Origin: Tubulanus polymorphus
Lineage: Eukaryota > Nemertea > Palaeonemertea > Tubulaniformes > Tubulanidae
Assembly: GCF_964204645.1 (NCBI RefSeq)
Contig: NC_134027.1
Span: 1,602,485 to 1,662,484 of the forward strand
Direction of reading: 5' to 3'
Length of the DNA: 60,000 bases
Position 1 is the first letter of the stretch, and each line of letters begins with the position of its first letter. The notes below the pieces were generated by a model. That model made no database searches, was not told the DNA's origin, and worked only from the letters and a program-made list of their open reading frames with translations. Both the position numbers and the translations under genes were made by a program. Below are positions 56,187 to 60,000 of this stretch, in pieces.

Positions 56187-56258
56187 CAGTGGTCTAGTGG
56201 GTAGAACACAGGGTTTGCACACGAGAGACCCAGGTTCAAATCCCCACAGATCCCATGT
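56187..56258 (+). repeat. tRNA-derived SINE head or tRNA pseudogene
   Basis: AGTGGTCTAGTGGGTAGAAC resembles a D arm with an A box, and CCAGGTTCAAATCCCCAC contains a perfect B box (GGTTCAAATCC) about 45 bases later. The anticodon stem is poor and no matching acceptor stem is seen. Confidence 0.5.
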
Positions 56259-57828
56259 GAGTGTGGACAAGCTAGGGCTGCGAGGAGGGGTGATTTTGAA
56301 AACTTTTTGTTTGCCTCGAGGAAACTTTTTAGGCTGATGAATGCTGAAATAATACGTAAATGACTTGAAGCACTCGTTTTACTACTGATGAATGCTGATG
56401 AATGCACTATTGTGAGTTACTGTAAGAACCTAAATGAAAAAGTGTGAAATCTAGAAATTTGTGAAATTGATCTGTTTTATTATGGAAGTAAACAGTATTC
56501 AAACCACTACCTGATACTATTCCCAATAAATTCAACCCGTGAAAACTGACACTCAGGCCATGTTTGCCTCCAAAAATACGACTTGAAGCACTCATTTTAC
56601 TGATACTTCATTCTCAAAGTACTTCAAACGGCGATACTTCAGCAGCAGCAGCCATCAATAGATTTACTAAAATACAAATGAGACTACGAACAATAAGGTT
56701 TGGTAGTGAGCTGTCTCTCTCGCTGTCACTCTGTTGTCTGTCGCTGTCTCTATGCTGTCACTCTGTTGCATCTTAAAATATTTGATAGTTTATACTAAGT
56801 GTCATATTGGCCTCAACCCGGGGTCAAATAGCTTTCAATGAAGTCATCATCATCAGGGAAGTCTAATAATACTACCATTAATCAGTAGTTACAGGTTCTG
56901 AGGCTAATGTCAGACATGTCATCAAATATTTGAATTATTCATAGCTATTACATCTTCATGTATGGAGGATACAGTGTATTGTATATATTCTGGATCGAAC
57001 CAAAAACGAGAAATCAGATATTTAATGATGAATATTCGTTATATAACCCTTCCTCTCTCATCTGATACATGAATGAGTTTAATCTGAATGATCGATCAGC
57101 GATTATCAATAGTTAGTTCACTCAGTACAGTTACCGAGCGCTCACTCATCAATAATAACAACACAAAATACAATATTCATCCTTCACTACAACATGCTGT
57201 ATATAATACAAATTAAATGCAATGTAAAAAAGCCGACTTTTTAGAATAACATCATGTAATTAAATAAAATCAAGTTAACCATCAGTAAGTAATCTACCAG
57301 CCTTCAGGTTTATACTAATTATTTTTTCAAACATGTAGATATATATATCTGTTATTCGTAAGGTCTGTACCGATGCTGTGAACAAATTCTTTAAAACTAT
57401 TCTACTGATCGTATCTTCAGCAAACCGTGTCCTGCCCGGGATTATCTGCCCAGTTTCAGTCAGTGGTTATTTATCGCTGTTTTCAGGGAGTTGTTTGTAA
57501 CTGTATCCGGTAATTGATGGTAGTTTATATACAGACTAATTAGTCCAACAGACACTCAACCCATAAATATCTCATATACTGTATATACATATATATATAT
57601 ACACATAATTATATTTTTTATGTATCACCGCAGAATAATTGAACAAGTGAGGCCAGAAACAAGCAATTTAATTCTCTGATATGAAAAAATTCTCCAGCGA
57701 TATAGCTAGCAAGAGCGCGTCCAGGAACGGATCAAATATTCAGCAAGAATCATGAGATACATATTCAATAAGTCGTAGACTGCTCGAGGACAATCAGCAC
57801 CGCATCATAAGTGACCAGCACATATACA

Positions 57829-57830
57829 TA

Positions 57831-57861
<31 letters not shown>

Positions 57862-57862
57862 C
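57829..57862. repeat. AT dinucleotide-rich run
   Basis: ATATACATATATATATAT with one interruption. A similar run is at 57585-57605. Confidence 0.85.
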
Positions 57863-58267
57863 TGCAATATTTCCACGGTGTAATTAATTGAATCATGTCT
57901 CCAGAATACATGTTCTTATTACAGGGAGACCAAGTTTATGGTCAGTCACTCATAAATCATATTGATATATTGTGTAACTTCATGAAATTGTAAGATGAGA
58001 AATTATTGTAGAAATTCTGACAGACCTTTCACGGACAATACGACTTAAAGATATAAAATATTTAATACAGCAGATCTAGTGTGACCAGTCATTTTTAATT
58101 GATAATTTGAATTAGAAAATGAAATTTAATTCAAATTCTGTCAATTCAAATTCTGTCATAGTCTTCTGTTGTTCGTATTTGAGTTAAGAGCAAGGATTGT
58201 TGTCAGTGATCTGTGCTGTAACGTGCGTTTAATGATTGTGATATGTCATTCAATCGTTCATCCATCA

Positions 58268-58490
58268 CTTAGCTAGATTTTTTACTATTACATCAAAGGA
58301 TTGAGTAATAGTTAGAGAATTATCAGGTGCAACGGCAAAAAAGCTGTCTGTTTGAATACACATGAATGGCTTAATAGACACACGCGGGTGCGCGGCAGGT
58401 GCAGGTGCACAACACAGCTGAAATGTATCTTCTTTAAACTTCACCTTTAATTCATTCAAACGCTTCATCGCTGAGTAAAATTTCAGTTTG
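58268..58490 (-). other. Orphan open frame with a splice acceptor
   Basis: A strong acceptor (TATTTTTTTAG) opens into 74 stop-free codons beginning SKLKFYSAMKRLNELKVKF and ending IVKNLAK before TGA. It matches no family I know and has no partner exon. It could be a terminal exon of an unknown minus-strand gene, or chance. Confidence 0.2.
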
Positions 58491-59919
58491 CTAAAAAAAT
58501 ACACATTATTTATTGGATGTTGTGATGTTTAGTATACAACGCTTTATAACTCATATTTATGACGTTAATTTACAGTAAATTTGTTTCATCGCGATTTACA
58601 CCGTTTTATATTCCGCGCTGCACCACTGTTTGATTGTATAATTGTATGTAATGAGCTGTGATTGTAGGATATCTAATCATTAATTGGCCTCGCAATTAAT
58701 ATCATTAGTGCATAAATAAACATATAAAGCCAGGCCTTAATTGTTACTATACAAGTTATAATTTCCTGTATAAGCCTATAATGATAAATGTCTGAGAGGT
58801 TTGTTTTTTTTTGCTCTAAAAGCCTTTAGTGAGGCAAGGCGCATTTCAGCGTCCTAGATACGCGATCACGCGATAGAATTGTCTTTTCAAGTTAGTCGAA
58901 AATCGGAAATTTCATATACTCATAACCAGCAGGGTTTCATAAAAGTGAAGAGCGCTAACAATTCCTAATGGAAGTGAATATAAACAATTGTTTGATGTCG
59001 GAGGAAATATGCACGGAATACTCAGATTCAAAATGGGTGAAAAGTCGACGTTTTTAAAATACCCATCGGCAATGCCACAAAATATCAATAACTCGGTTAT
59101 AGATAAGAAACGCGTAATCAATTATTCCCCGAGTGAAGGCATTCAGTGCTCGCAACTGAAAGTCATCTTCACGTTCACACGCCCAATTTTTTTCTTAGGA
59201 AAAGATCGATTAGAGTGGAACCTCGTTTTCACGACCTCAGACAAATAACAATTTATCAAATATTTACAAACCTAGAATTCCGTCCTTTAAAATGGGGCAA
59301 TCTAAAAAATTTCATACCGAATATAACGAGCTATTTATTACGAATATATTTTCTGGTTTCTCTGATGTTCGTCGTAATGAGATTCTGCTGAACATTTTAA
59401 ATGAAATATCTACATTCAACGTGAACAGTTGAGTATTCATAACTTAATCAGTTAAATTGCGAGGGACAAACAAGTATTGCTGATACGGTTCACAGGGTTA
59501 TACACTAGGGTCTTACAGGATAAGGGGATTAATATAAAGTCTTCCGTTAAAAAGACTTCCACCGAGAAAAATCATTGATTACCCCGATCACATGTAACTA
59601 TGGCAACACAAAGAGCTCGGGGAGAGAAAGAGTGAGAGAGAGCTTCGGCATTTTCGAACCTCGATATAAAAAATGTGCTAATTTTCAATTGTTCGTTGCT
59701 AGGGGTACCCGCCGCAGGGTCATGCTATAAATTAAACCAATCATTTCAAATTAAATTCATATTTCATACCACCCGGCCTGATTCGGTATTTATGAATTTC
59801 TGTTCAACGCACAGTTCTCACAGATCAGGGAATCCGAAATCCCTGCGAACCTAGACAATAAATTCCCTGATTACATTATTGTTTTTATAGCTGTTTGTCA
59901 TCAAAAGGTTCCTCGTGCC

Positions 59920-59964
59920 CGTGCCACCATGGACTCTTAAACGATTTAGAGTCCATGGTGCCAC
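59920..59964. repeat. Short palindrome
   Basis: GTGCCACCATGGACTCT and AGAGTCCATGGTGCCAC flank a loop of about ten bases. Confidence 0.7.
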
Positions 59965-60000
59965 TCATCACCGGCGAGAACAACAAGACACCAAAATTCA

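Larger units (their letters stand above)
43110..60000. other. Upstream CadN intron or 5' flank
   Basis: About 17 kb with no exon that can be joined to CadN. The acceptor of exon a (AG at 43110-43111) needs an upstream exon, so at least part of this is CadN intron. Content is mostly minisatellites, simple repeats and short AT-rich unique stretches; the stretches 45,950-48,200, 54,860-56,180 and 57,900-59,900 hold nothing I can name except where listed. Confidence 0.6.

Noticed and set aside
58988-59391. Overlapping plus-strand ORFs of about 80 codons
   Set aside because: No similarity that I recognise; frames overlap each other and base composition is not coding-like.

Overview
The window is a piece of an animal nuclear genome: AT-rich, intron-rich, GT-AG introns, many short inverted-repeat elements and minisatellites. 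The adhesion gene is a protostome-style CadN cadherin (EC repeats, non-chordate cadherin region, EGF and laminin-G domains before one membrane span). This points to an invertebrate, probably a lophotrochozoan; the exact phylum cannot be read from the sequence.

Layout. (1) 70-8084, minus strand: the first five coding exons of cytosolic-type alanyl-tRNA synthetase (AARS1), running off the left edge. Its introns hold two identical 165-nt U1 snRNA genes on the same strand (869-1033 and 3026-3190) and, on the opposite strand, two intronless paralogues (5628-6179 and 6781-7278) encoding small proteins with an MGN..C lipidation-type start and an LRAT-like H...H...NCxH pattern. (2) 8088-10730: a divergent intergenic region with a 45-bp minisatellite. 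(3) 10731-13444, plus strand: a complete five-exon mitochondrial phenylalanyl-tRNA synthetase (FARS2, 443 aa). (4) 13445-17017: convergent 3' region. (5) 17018-43109, minus strand: 34 phase-consistent coding exons (about 2,600 aa) of a CadN cadherin, including a 12-nt microexon, ending in the catenin-binding tail. The 5' exons lie beyond the right edge. (6) 43110-60000: what looks like the upstream CadN intron, with no convincing gene but many arrays, including a 3-kb 15-bp minisatellite, a GGGA array, TA and CTG repeats, and perfect RFX X-box motifs.

Mobile-element remains include piggyBac-like TTAA elements, a Tc1/mariner-type element, long hairpin elements, an inverted cluster of four related elements, tRNA-like SINE heads, and three hammerhead-ribozyme-like cores.

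The points most worth checking are the duplicated intronic U1 genes with a changed U1-70K loop, the nested acylated LRAT-like pair, the CadN microexon and the hammerhead-like motifs. All exon models were built by hand from splice signals, reading phase and recalled family conservation; no alignment was run.
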